A DNA stretch of 64,000 nucleotides from assembly GCA_023014365.1 (NCBI GenBank), contig JAEBUN010000016.1:868001-932000 (forward strand), read 5' to 3'. A program made the translations under genes and the position numbers. Below are positions 25,342 through 36,779 of this stretch, one piece after another. Position 1 is the first letter of the stretch. Each line of letters starts with the position of its first letter. The stretch is from Lepiota brunneoincarnata (Eukaryota > Basidiomycota > Agaricomycetes > Agaricales > Agaricaceae). The notes beneath the pieces were generated by a model that had not been told where the DNA came from, searched no databases, and was given only the letters and a program-made list of their open reading frames with translations.

Positions 25342-26408
25342 ATGCCAAGTACAGCTACGGAACAGGGAGGCAAGGTAGGGGTCGCTGCAGCCCTCGCCAA
25401 CCTCACTCCCGCCCCCTCTATCCTCTCCTCGCTCCTCCTCATCGACCACGTAGCCCTAGTCACCGGCGCACATCGCGGTATCGGTTTGGAAATATCACTT
25501 GCACTAGCCGAAGCGGGTGCAACCGTCTATTGTCTCGATCTTCTCTCTATCCCTGACGATGAGTGGTTACAAGTTCAAGCTTACGCTGCTCATCTCCCCG
25601 ATATCCTTCCGGGACTGAAGGGTAAAGGGAGGTTGGAATACGTTGCCGGTGACGTTACTAATCAACAACACATGTGGCGTGTTGTGGAGGAGATTGTGGA
25701 GAAGGAGGGAAGGCTGGATGTATGCTGTGCGAATGCCGGGTTGATGGGTGGTGTGAGATGCCTCGACTATCCCGCCGAAGACGCTCGCAAGGTCAATCCT
25801 CCTATGTTATCCCCTTCCGTATTTTTCTGTTCTAGATTATCGATGTAGATGATGAGCGTAAACGTCGACGGAGTCCTCTTCACCGCCCAAGCCGCTGCCC
25901 GCCAGATGGAAAAGCTCAATAGCAGAGGAAGCATCATCATGACAGCTAGCATAAGCGGCAGCGTTGCAAACTTGGGGCATGAATGGACCGTGTATAACAC
26001 CAGTAAAGCAGCCGTCATACAAATGGCGCGATCGCTGGCTTGCGAGCTTGGACCAAAGGGCATCCGGGTCAACACAGTTAGTCCTGGGTACACTTACACT
26101 CAGTACGCTCCTTTCTTTCTCTTTCCCCTTCGGCAGATCATGGTGGTCGTTTACGGGTCTGTACGGTGGACAGGGTAGCGAAGGATTATTTGAAGTCTAG
26201 GCCGGATCTAAAAGGACGGTGGGAAGAACAGAACCCGCTCGGGAGGCTCGGACGACCGGATGAGTTGAGAGGTGTCGTGCTTTGGCTTGCGAGTGAATTG
26301 TCCACATTTTGCACTGGCAGCGAGTATGTTCTCTGTTCCTCTTCGAAAGCGAGGGGTTGATGTGTTGTCCTAAGTATCATCGTTGACGGTGGACATAGGG
26401 CGTGGTAG
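25342..26408 (+). CDS. Short-chain dehydrogenase/reductase (SDR-1)
   Basis: Exons 25342-25791, 25849-26102, 26174-26323 and 26375-26408 total 888 nt and give 295 residues; phases close at every junction. The classical SDR marks are present: TGAHRGIG for NAD(P) binding at residues 40-47, CANAG near 129-133, an Asn in SVNVDGV (about 155), Ser in MTASISGS (184), and YNTSK (Tyr199, Lys203) for catalysis. The C-terminus ends DGGHRAW. Fungal polyol and sorbose reductases (D-arabinitol, mannitol or L-xylulose type) are the closest sort of enzyme by motif style, but the substrate cannot be told from sequence alone. I chose the ATG at 25342 because it gives exactly the exon-1 length of the paralogue at 41.6 kb. 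An upstream in-frame ATG at 25222 would add 40 unrelated residues. Confidence 0.9.
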
Positions 26409-26675
26409 GGGGGTAGGCTTGTTGAATCAATTAATGGAGAAAAATACTATTCTGAGGATAGGTTCTGGCCTCTGGAGCAGGCCGTCCGATCTCCACCCAA
26501 AAATTCGTATCCCTCCCTGAGTGTTAAAAATGGGCTTGGCCCGTTTTTGGGTGTTTGAGACCTTTTTGCGAATACAAATTCCGTCGAGTCAGGACATGCA
26601 TGCTCCCTTTCTACTCCAAGCCCCTCCTTCCTTTTATATGCTATCTACGTCACAAGTGAAACCACTCGCAAGGGG

Positions 26676-26683
26676 TATATAAA
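26676..26683 (+). promoter_or_regulatory. TATA box of the metallothionein gene
   Basis: TATATAAA lies 85 bp before the ATG, a normal distance for a strongly inducible fungal gene. Confidence 0.6.
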
Positions 26684-26760
26684 TCGATTATTTCTTTCCG
26701 CTCACCCAATCAAGCTCACCATCACAAGTTTACTCTTGATACCGAACTCTTTGAACGACA

Positions 26761-27085
26761 ATGGCCGGAGAATGTACATGCCAGACCGATTGCGGGTATG
26801 TGGATCCTTCGTCGCTGAAGGGAAAATAACAACTCATTGTAGTTGTCTTTTTTTTTTTATAGCACCTGCACTACTAGCAACAATGACTGCCCATGCCCAA
26901 AGGGCAAGTGTGAATGCCCGAATTGCCCCAACAGGCAACACACCAAGGAGGTGCGGTCTCTTCGTTCACTAACTTGTTTCCGATGAGCTAAAAACATGTG
27001 CGTTTAGTGTACTTGCCGTGAGAGTGGTGACGGTTGTGGATGTTTAAGCAAGAGGGGGCCTTGCGAGTGCGGAGTTAAGGAGTGA
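26761..27085 (+). CDS. Metallothionein, 66 residues
   Basis: Three small exons (26761-26795, 26863-26950, 27008-27085) join in frame across GT...AG introns of 67 and 57 nt. The product has 15 cysteines in 66 residues, mostly as CxC pairs: CTC and CGTC near the start, CPCPKGKCECPNC in the middle, CTC, CGC and CEC at the end, with many Lys and Gly and no aromatic residue. That is the pattern of fungal metallothioneins, which bind Cu(I), Zn or Cd through thiolate clusters and protect cells from metal stress. Copper or zinc preference cannot be decided by eye. A TATA box lies upstream; I did not find a clear metal-response element. Confidence 0.9.
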
Positions 27086-27089
27086 AGCT

Positions 27090-27255
27090 TCAGAGTTTTG
27101 CTATTGCCTTCATGTATGAATAAGTTTGTATGTGTATCGTGAAATCTTGAAATCTCTTTACTCTTTCGTTTGGTTTACCCGAGAAAAGAAGTTCCGACAG
27201 TTTCGCTTTGTGAACAAGGAGCGAGGTACTGGTGAAGGCCAGCCCACATCACACG
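27090..27255. other. 3' flank of the metallothionein gene
   Basis: Convergent spacer between the metallothionein gene and the 3' end of the RAD51-like gene; no separate feature. Confidence 0.5.
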
Positions 27256-27259
27256 ACTA

Positions 27260-28598
27260 CGATCTTTCTAAGTACTATTGTAGCGCATAGTATTCCCGTT
27301 GTGCGTGTTTGATCTCTGTTGACCGTTGACCGGGTAGGAGATACATCGACCTGGGACAGTGGATTTGGTTAAAAGCTCGGGGGAAGGGGACGGCCGCGAA
27401 GAAACACGCACCCAGATACGGGGCCTTCCAACGAGAGAATCACCCGCTGTGAACGTGCGGGTGGAAGGCACGAGGATCCTTCAAGAACAAAGATTAAGGC
27501 TGACGCGTACGTGCAAGTAAGTAGTGGTGTGATTACCAAGATGGGGCATCATGAAGACTTTCCCGCCTTCCTTAGTAGTTCCGTAAGACCCATCCTCCTT
27601 AAGCATTTTATTCGTCATTTGAGACGTGATCACGACCTACAGGTACCCGGTCAATCAGGGAGGTAATTTACGAAATAGAGACCTGCGGTCAGATTGTTGG
27701 TGAACGAGGCTTTCAGAAGGATCTGCCTGACTTGCTCAAAGATGCTGGATTTTGTCCATGGATTTGGCAGAGAAGAAAAGGGGAACGACAGCGAGTTGAG
27801 GACGAGGAGCGGTGCCTGGCCGATAATGAGCGCGTGTTTCTAATCATCCTTGGCGGCCCACCTTTGGCATGGTTTTGATCCTTTCGGGTATCGAGTAGAG
27901 GAACACCATAATCTCGGTGGCGTTCAGAACTGTAGTGTAATACAACGAGGTCGTGGGGACTCCTAAAGCTATTCGAGGATTAGATGGATGATACATATCA
28001 ATTTGTGCCATTCACCTGAAAGTCGGCTATGAATCCTTGACGGCAGTGCCATATTTTGACAATCTTATGGAGGACAAGTGAGGTTGGGTTGGGAACTCGA
28101 TTCAGGGTATGTCTAGTACCAACGAATATCGCACTTTCTCCGGCCCCTAGAAACGAAGCGGTGATGTCGATCGCAATGTTTTCTTTGGGTGACCCAGGCG
28201 GTCCGGAGATCTCCAAGATGGAGCCTGGGGTGAGACCGCCCTGAAGGAGCTTGTCAAGTCCAGGCCATCGAGTGGGGAACTTGCGTATGCTGGAGATCAT
28301 GGCGGCGACACTTTGTCCCAAGGAGGCGCCGGGAAGTTGAGTAGGCAGGTTTTTGAACTTGGTGAAGGATGGCCGCCGCGGCATCAACAGAGATTCCGAG
28401 ATCTAGGGGATGGATCAGTGTTGTCGGGTTCCCCGAGTGGTGGTGTTGCCGGAGCAACCTACCGTGTGCGAGGGTATCGGTTGACGTGCTGAGTACGTCC
28501 TGTACAGTATCGTAACCACATACTAACAGTTTCTCCCGAGTTTCTCTGGATAACTTGGATAATGCGATAGGACGCGACGGCGTTGACAAAGGGAGCAT
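27260..28598 (-). pseudogene. RAD51-like recombinase-fold protein, apparently broken
   Basis: Starts at the ATG at 28598. Exon 1 (28598-28463) gives ALSKLSRETREKLLVCGY, resembling the helical N-terminal domain of RAD51 paralogues. The second exon (28402-28016) holds LGISVDAAAAILHQVQ, then WPGLDKLLQGGLTPGSILE and GPPGSPKEN, a Walker-A position with Pro-Lys-Glu where GKT is expected. Later blocks give VFLYSIPERIKTMPK, LLVLNSLSFPF (Walker-B-like) and VVITSQMTNKMLKEDGSYG. Such paralogues help load RAD51 in homologous recombination. Two problems: the frame must shift near the A-run at about 28350, and a TGA follows MPKVGRQG near 27850 with only a 22-nt intron-like gap. Either real frameshifts disabled it or two introns are unusual. 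It is divergent from the RRM gene, 175 bp apart. Confidence 0.6.
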
Positions 28599-28773
28599 GT
28601 GATAAGTTGGACGCGACCAAGGCGTGAGAAACATGTGTCTGTGTGGTATGTCGTCACAACATAAATGACGATGCTGCACATGCGTTCAATCCTCGCCGGA
28701 CCTTTCTTGCTTTTCATCTCTCTGCTTTCTTGCTCTGGTTATCTCCTTCTGCGATCCCCTTAAACAACTCGCT

Positions 28774-30575
28774 ATGTCTACGGCCTCGGGTATCACTCCC
28801 GGAACCGCTTTGGTCGGCTTTCATCGAAACACGAACACTGTCAGAGTGGATAATGCCTCCAAAAACAGTACGTACGGCCAGATATCGCATAAATGGTTTA
28901 TTGATTCTATCCCTTCAGGTACGGGCGAAATTATCGCGCTCTTCAGTGCCCTGGTTGGTGGGTGGCTTTTTTATATTGGTGTGGCTCGAACGACAGACGC
29001 ATATACCGCTCTTCACCAAAGGTCAAATAAAAAGCTTCCACGAAATCAGGGACGCGGTAGGAATCCATTTGGAGATCACATTTTTTAACCGCGGCGCTGC
29101 GACGTGAGTAGTTCGGGTTCTGGGCATCATGTTCTCAATCGGCATCGCTTCTAGCAAGGCCCTCTGTATGACCGGATACAATATCGGTGGTGCTTTTCTG
29201 TGAGTAAAATTTCTTCTCAACATAGTCTGGTGATTGGATTGGATATCCTTTCGTGCTGGGGCGCATATAATCCTCCTTTCCGTGGACGTGTACTTAGAGA
29301 TAATCATCATCAGTGCTGTGACGCCGGTCGTTATCTCACCCCCGACCTCTCGAACCCGGCCATCAGTCGATGACAGAAGGAACCTGTACGTGCTTGGGTT
29401 ACCTTTCGCTCTTACCAAGTAAGCCAAAAGTTCTTCCCCTTCATCGGCTGGCGTTGCCCTAATAGCGCCAAAAAGAAATGAATTTGCAGCGTTGTTTTCT
29501 CGATATGGGACCGTCTCTCATTGTGTAATCTTGGCGACTGTAGATAACTCATCTCGTCGCCGTGGATTTATAGTCATGTCAACCCATGAAGAGGCGAGGT
29601 TCGCCATGTCGGAGCTGACTCGGACTCAAATCAAGTAAGTCACATTGTTGTCGAACCTTCGGCAGTTCATACTCTTTTACCAGGGGACACACTATCGATG
29701 TGTCTTGGGCTGTTGTGCAGCGCTCCCAAGGTAAGTTATGTTTCAAATTGAGATCAGGACGATGGTTGAGTGTTTGGGATAGGTTTCCTGGATGGGGGTG
29801 ATCGGATGATGCTTCTTGACTCGCGCAGTGTGCAGGTACCGAGGAGCGAAAGTAATGACCCCTGTACTCCGGACCTCGACCTTGAATCAATGGACTCGGC
29901 TCTTGGCTCCTTCACGCTTAGCTCCGACCCAACAACCACATTACTTGTGATGAAGCTTCCCACGATTTTGTTTTCCCAGCCCCATGACTTAGAGCCTCTG
30001 TTCTATCCATTTGGCCATATCAAGCAGCTCCAGGTTGTTGGCGCCGGTTTGAACGGTACCCTTTCTGTCCTGGTACAATATTCGTCAGTGTCCGCCGCAC
30101 AAGAAGCCAAAGAATTCCTGCATGGACAGAATTACATCAACTATCAAGTAGAAGTTCTCTTTCTCCGACCAGCGATGACCTCTCTCGATATGGACCAAAG
30201 CCTTCGCGTAGTCACCCCTATCGATGCGGACAACTCGTTCAAAACCCAAATGCCGATGGTCACGAATACATCGGGAACCTGTCGCCAACTCGACTCTCGT
30301 GATGCCCCAGTAGCTGCCGGTGATACGACTATTCTGAAGAAGCGATCTCTCCACGCGACGCCTCGTTTTCCTCTTGCTTCCCATGAACGCAACGGTTTCA
30401 GAGTTGGTTCCAGAGGTCCTAGGTGAGTTCATATGCTGCCATGTTCAAGGTTTGCTTCAAATCTGGAACCAGATGGAACATCGATGCAAATGCTCCGACT
30501 CAACTTGCGATGAATCAACGCACCAGCGCCAACAATTTCTTCACCAACATTCATTATCATAACCTTCTTGCTTGA
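28774..30575 (+). CDS. RNA-binding protein with three RRM domains
   Basis: Nine exons (28774-28867, 28919-28957, 29022-29103, 29155-29199, 29314-29418, 29476-29634, 29684-29730, 29783-30422, 30473-30575) total 1314 nt and 437 residues; every junction is GT...AG and phases agree. RRM1 (about 22-86) begins NTVRVDNASK, with LEITFFNRGAA as its third strand. RRM2 (about 109-190) has RNLYVLGLPFALTK and RNP1-like RRRGFIVMST. RRM3 (about 243-320) starts TTLLVMKLP. A Ser/Asp-rich linker precedes RRM3 and the tail ends in an Asn-rich stretch. Three RRMs suggest an mRNA-processing or stability factor, but I cannot assign an orthologue. RRM1 lacks obvious aromatic RNP residues, so it may bind protein rather than RNA. 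Confidence 0.85.
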
Positions 30576-30908
30576 ACATCTTGTTGCAGGTCCGGCCTCC
30601 GCTTTTGCTGTCTCGTTGTACTCCCTTGCTCTTGAACTCCTGCGCTGCCCCCTCCAAGGATCGATCTGAACCAGAACGACCGAACCCGTCGATTTTTCTC
30701 TGTATGGCTTGTATCCATCAATAAATAGAGTTGTGATATTCAAATACAATGATCCATTCATTCCATGTGGCCATCAATTCACACACAACACTTTCCCACC
30801 GGCGCTTGGTGTTGTTTGCTGGCCCGTCAGAAAACTTGTGTCTCTACCACAACATACTCGGTTCTCACACCAACCACACACTCTTTTGCAACCCTACGCT
30901 CCTTCGAA

Positions 30909-32630
30909 ATGTACCGACGCCCAAGTCTCTGGACGGCGCTGACTCTCCTTGTGGCCCTGGCTGGAACTGCAAGAGCAATTACTTGGTGGGTGGGTCTCTC
31001 GAGGTTCACGATGCATTGTTTCTAAGCCCGCACTCCAGCAACGTGACCTCGCCGTGCCCTACATCTGTCCCATGCTGCAGTATGTTTTTCTGGTCCATGT
31101 ACATCTAGGGGTGCTGACTAGTGGTGGATCTCTTTCCAAGGCGAATTCGGGTTCTGTGGAGATGAAAGCGTACGCATCCCCCACGACGATTCTGCCAACT
31201 GATTTCTTATGTCATGATCTATGAAAGTTCTGTCTGGGTGGCTGTAATCCTTTTGCGTCCAACACCCTCGATTCTTGTCGCCCCAACCCCATTTGTCAAG
31301 ATACAACCGTAAGTATCGGTAATCGCCTAGGACTCGTACGGCAAATTATTCATCCTTTTTTCTAGTACACCTTCAAAGATAACTCGCGCGTCTTGTCTAA
31401 TTCGACCTTCTTCGAGGGAAATGCGACTGAATATGGTGAGCCCTTGGTCTCTCTCCCTTTTTTAATTCTAATCCACGAATGGGACATAGACTGGGTAGTG
31501 GACAAGGGGAATATCATGAATACCAACTCGAGCGGAGGAGAGCTCGCGATGATACTCACGGAGTCAAACGGTGGCACGAGGATTTCGTCAACTCGTTATG
31601 TGTATTATGGCACAATCACCGCTAGACGTACGTTCTTCTTGAGGGCAGCGGAGACTCGCGGTCTGAATTTATGTTATCAGTCAAGACTGGGCGATGGGGA
31701 GGCGTCGTCACGGCTTTTATCACGATGAGCGACATCCGGGACGAAGTGGATTGGGAGTTCCCTGGAGCTGCTACCACGGAAGCTCAGTCAAACTATTTCT
31801 GGCAGGGTATTATTCGTGCGTTATACCTCTTGTGCTCTGTTCACTCCCTGGGCACTCATTTCTCCGATACCTAGCTACTGACCATAGCAACGGAGAGACG
31901 GAGAAGGGCCTGGGGGACACTTTCGGCACCTACCATGACTATACTGTGAGCGACCCATAACACCTAGGCCTAGTCTCTTCCACCGTCCATCTATCTTACC
32001 ACGTCGCAACCTACATCAGATCGATTGGCAGCCTGATACTCTCACATTCTCCATTGACGGTAAAGTCGTTCGCACCGTCAAGAAGTCCGATACCATCAGC
32101 CCAACGACGGGTCTCGCGGAATACCCAAGCACACCCTCCCGTATCCAACTCTCGTACGTGGGATAGAGGCTCTCTCGTTGACTCTATCTGACTTGACGTG
32201 CCGCTAATGGCATAGACTCTGGCCTGCTGGTATCGAGGGAACTGCGCCGGGCACTGTTGCATGGGCAGGTGGCATGATCAACTGGGATGATCCCGACTAC
32301 AAAGCCGCCGGTACGTCCCCCCACCCCCCCCCCCTAATTCCTTACACAAGTCAGTTCCTTGGTATCCTCATATCTTCCTCCTACGCGACAGGTCAATTCT
32401 ACGCCCTCCTCAAATCCGTCACTGTCAAATGCACCCACGCCCAGAAGCAGAACACAAACACTACCTCATACATCTACCAGAATACTACCAACAAAGCCTC
32501 ACCCTCAATCGCCGTCAGCAACCGCTCCACCCTGCTCAACGCCGCAGGACCTGCGATCGCTGTTCCCGGGATGCATGGAATGATAGTTGGTCTGTTGGCC
32601 CTGTTCCTCGCTTTCGTCCATTTGTTTTAG
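30909..32630 (+). CDS. Crh-type chitin-glucan transglycosylase (GH16), GPI-anchored
   Basis: Eleven exons (30909-30985, 31027-31079, 31141-31169, 31228-31308, 31366-31435, 31490-31627, 31681-31815, 31875-31945, 32020-32153, 32216-32310, 32392-32630) give 1122 nt and 373 residues in one frame. A signal peptide covers residues 1-23. A cysteine-rich segment (CPTSVPCCSEFGFCGD, then FCLGGCNPF) follows, as in Crh1/Utr2. The GH16 catalytic motif is DEVDWEF (Glu171, Asp173, Glu175; the family form is DExDxE). KTGRWGGVVTAFITMSD precedes it and WPAGIEGTAPGTVAWAGG follows. Several N-glycosylation sites and a hydrophobic C-terminus (GMIVGLLALFLAFVHLF) indicate a GPI anchor. These enzymes join chitin to beta-glucan in the cell wall. 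It lies 333 bp after the RRM gene. Confidence 0.93.
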
Positions 32631-32639
32631 AATGATTTA

Positions 32640-34960
32640 TGTGATACGAGTTCTCTACGCTCCCTTGCTTTGTTCATACCCCGGCTGTTGTTTATTGGGA
32701 CGTTATATTAGTAAGGATACCAAATGACAGGGAATCGGTGGACTACCTGGATTCACGGAATACATCTTTATCCACTACAAGTTCCGAGGTCATAGAATGA
32801 ACGCCTAATTATCAACATCGGTCATGGTAGAATAGTAGGCCTAGGTTTAATGAAAAACATATCTTCTCTGGGACTGTAGATTCCACCCCTCTTGAAACCT
32901 CCCACACCGTTCTCCCCAAGCCGAGTTAATACAATTGACAATCCCCCTCCAGCCCCTCTTTAGCCCTTCAAATCCATCGTACTGACGTCTACATGCTCCC
33001 TGATGAGCTGAACATGCCCCAAGTTATATACACCACGTACCGGAGAAATGGACTCCCTAAGTGAGGGTCTTCCATATAGCGCGAATCAGGTATTGCCCAA
33101 CAGACCAACATCGACGACTGGTACAAAGGATGAGTCTTTATACCTAAAGGCACTGTAATTATTCCCAACACCTGGTACCCGCTCTATTCACGTACGAACT
33201 CGCCAATTTTTATCGGGGGTATTGCCTTTTCCTCAGGTGATATGTGATATATATGGTCCTCAGGTCTTTGTGAATCCTCAGGCCTCATACCTCATTTCAC
33301 TGATAATCTCGTGAGGCAAGTCGGTTTCTTTCTTTCGGCAGTGGCATGGTGTTGTATCACTGAATGTCCTACCATCCTCATTACCAGCCACCCGGAACCT
33401 CTCGAGTGTTTGATTTCGCCTCGACCACAAAGGCACAGAAGACTTGTGTGGGATAGTGTGGTGTAGAGGTGGCTGCCCGGCTGCTCATGCGGCCGAGCGA
33501 ACCACCTCTCCATAACGATTTTCGGATGTAACAAATTTCGGACGAAGCACCAGTGCAACGACTTCCTAAAAAGGGAACATGTAGCCTTCGGATCAAATTA
33601 TTTCGGACCAGTAATATCCCCCCCTCCTCCTGACTCGTCTCTCCATTCCCTGCCCCTCAGTAATGAATGAGGAACACTGCCCATAGCATATGATGGAAAT
33701 CTAGGACATTCTAAATGAACGGTAGTTAGTATTTTCCAATTCATTTGTGCATTCCTTCCTCCTCATCCTTATTCCTTCTCCACTCGCTTCTTTATTATTC
33801 TTTGTAAAATTTCCGAAGCATACACGAGCTCCACAGTCCCTAGGGTATATATACTGCATGTATTCTGTAGGGACCTCAGTTAACACAACCTTAACTCACA
33901 TTTAAAGTTCTTTTCTCTCTCTCTCTCTCTCTTTCTCTCTATCTCACCTCGTTTCGCTTCGTTTCGCCTCGCCTTGACACCTCAGCTATCCAAACTTGTT
34001 CAGTATACGTCCCCTCGTCGTCTCACATTGTCTCCAGTTCACGCGTTGAGCGGTTTTAATTAAATTGTTCATTTTCTACCTGATTTCTCTACTCTACCTA
34101 CAGATTCTGGGTTGAAGCCTCAGTGACAGACGGACGCTGTCGCGCTCGCATCACCAAACCCCTAACACCCCAGTTTACATCCTTTCAGTGGCAAATGAAA
34201 GTTATTGCTGATTGTGCTTGATATATGGCTCCTTTGGACCTTTATCGGCAGTGAATCTGCCGAGGAAACCTGCTAGGAGGTTTTCTCTAATTCATTAAAT
34301 GTTCCTAACACATCAGAACTGGTGAGGGGGTATGATGTGAGTGGGGGAAGCCTGAGTGTGCACGAATTGCCACCAATTTACTTAACCCCCAGAACCCGTG
34401 AATCGAGACAAGTGATCATCATCTTCCGAAATGACTTGTGTTGACCATGATCGGACACTTAGGGGTGAAGAATGAGCCTGGGTCATATATTTCTTAGGGT
34501 CCGTCCTCCACTAGGGACAAGGTTGCCTTGCGGGGGCGCAAATTAAACAGGACCAACGTCTATTCGAGCGGGGACTGTGGAACTTGGCCCCTCCTAGCTA
34601 TTACACACGTGAGGTAGCTGATTCCAATAGATCTCATGTTGAAGAAGTGCGAATCCTGGTGTGGGCCAGGTCCGCGAGCTTACATTGGGTCAGCACGGGC
34701 CTGTGTGCACCAATTGCAGGAACGGGCTGATGTTCAATATGCAGACAAGTCAAATTGAAACATAGAGTTGATGTGCGAAAGCACCCTAAACAGCCTCTCA
34801 TGTCCTGACCAAAGCTCATGGGGAAGGAGTGTAAAATGGCAGCAACCAGCAGGACTGTAGAATCAAAGAACGAGTAGAAATCAACAGCGCTCAATTATGC
34901 CCAATTCAACCCGTATAGGCCGATATGCGATATAATCAATCTATTGTATTTACTTACGCC
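32640..34960. other. Intergenic region with promoter-like part
   Basis: No coding frame of note. Around 33844-33851 a TATATATA element is followed by a CT microsatellite and a T/C-rich leader with GTTTCGCTTC repeats (to about 33975), looking like a start region for a transcript whose gene is not recognisable, or like an LTR. Confidence 0.35.
33911..33947. repeat. CT microsatellite
   Basis: A run of TCTCTCTC with one TTT interruption. Confidence 0.9.
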
Positions 34961-34972
34961 TTGGAAAAATCC

Positions 34973-35910
34973 CTATCCCTCGCAGTCCGCCTCATAAGCG
35001 TCGCTATCTCCGTGGTTTCCCTTCCTGTGCTTTGAGTTTTTGAGTTTGTTCCCCCCGCTCGTATCCTGCGGTATCGGCACCGCAGGATTTCGCATTCTCA
35101 AACGGGATTTTCTTCCACTGGGCGGGAGGACTGAATTATGTGTCATCGCAACATCAAAATGATCGGGACCTGAACTTGCCGGCAGCGGTCCCATTCAATC
35201 CCTCGCCGCTGGGTTGCTTCATTACGTCATTAATGAAAACGATTTGGAACAGACAGTATTCAGCCGTACGATGTATGAACTTCGGAGTTATGAACATATC
35301 TCACTGTTGATGTCTTATCAATAAATGGATGTGGATGTGGAAGACTCAGCCACGCACAAGTATCTTTTGGGGCCTTTGTTGTTAAATGGCTTATCTACCA
35401 AGGGTAGAGGGCTTTTGGCACGAATTCTGAAGAGAGGGGCGGCTGTTTTCCCAACTAGTGGGGGAACTGAAGGGCTCATATACCGTCCAGAATGACCTGA
35501 TAATCATGATCAGCTAGTCTGTTCGTCCCATCAAATGTCACATCAGCCAGTGGAATATTATAGATTATTACAAATATCAAACCCCCATGCGGAACGGAGT
35601 TGCGGAAGGTTGAGGGCAGAGGGCAGGCGGACAACGATCATAAGTCTGCCAGATCAAGCATTCCTTTCTTGTCGTACTGGACAACGCTAGACTCGCCAAG
35701 ATAGCTGCGAGAGCTGCTATTGTATGGCTCATACACGATTTCTGTATCTGAGACATTCATCATATCCCTTAGGTAGATCCGAAAAACGATTATTTTACCC
35801 TGATTGTTTTTGGGCCGGCCAAGGAGCAGTCGGCGCCTCGTGCGTGTGCGCAGTATCAGTGATATCCACAGAGTCAAAATGAAATTTATGGTAATTCTTC
35901 GCACTCGTTA
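34973..35910 (-). CDS. Diverged relative of the 37-41 kb small-gene family
   Basis: Two minus-strand blocks line up with the tandem units. One (35904-35790) carries RLLLGRPKNNQ just before GTAAAATAATCG, matching the CTCGPKQLEQ/GTAATTG junction of the units. The other (35194-34973) ends in a basic then acidic tail, KLKNSKHRKGNHGDSDAYE, resembling KKKRKKKPGKDDGSENDADS in unit 3. Between them lies the shared intron end, ATTTATTGATAAGACATCAACAG near 35320. This suggests an older member of the same family. I do not recognise the protein. Confidence 0.4.
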
Positions 35911-36779
35911 CGTGTCCAGCAGAGCCCCCGTCCACCCCCCCCCCCCCTCCCAAAAGCTTCTGTCGGCAGCACGGTCTCTGACATATATACCAAGGATTTG
36001 TAGACGCCTTCTCATCTCTACCCTATACTAAACCCGCACCCACTTTCCCAAGGTAGCACCATCATCGGATCGATCTCGTAGCAACGTTCTGGAAGACCAA
36101 AGCACACACGGGTGGGGTAGAGTGGAAACTACACACAAACCAAGGCATATACAGAGAATGATGCGGACCCTATTGCAGGGATGAAGATTGAGGTTTTCTA
36201 CTTCACAGCACTCTCCGCAAATCCCTTCACTCCAAAGTGCATAAACAGGGGCTACAACACAGATCATCTACTCCCTCTATGCCATAACACTGACCTCGAA
36301 AGACAGAGAAACAACAACCGTTCCAAGTAAACTCGTCGATGCTGGCAAGTCCAGGAGCACCGCCGTCCCTTGGACGAGATAACGTCCCTGCATTCGTAGT
36401 GCCGCTCATTAGCGAGATTGAATCTACCCCCATGGATCGGCTCCCGCTGGGCGGATCTTCCTCTCCACGCAACACCTCAGCGCAAACAATAGGCCAGAAC
36501 CCCGTGCGGCATTCAGCAAGCTCCCACCTCTCGCCTGTTGGACTTGGTAAGCGGCACACATGACCGAGAAGTCAGAATCGATTTCTTGCTCCTACCACCA
36601 CCGCCAATCGCAGGGGAGAGGGCACCAGGCTGACGGACGTTTAGCGCAACAGTATGATATCAATACGTATCGAGTATATACTCGCTGATGTACGAGAGCA
36701 CCCTGACCCGCCCCCCAATGTCCTGGGTGACACCATCGTCCACGGAGAAGGAATGGAAAAGAGCCAGAACTCATTCAAT

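Noticed and set aside
33664..34170. Another solo LTR around the CT microsatellite
   Set aside because: TATA and T/C-rich leader fit, but I could not find target-site duplications or defined ends.
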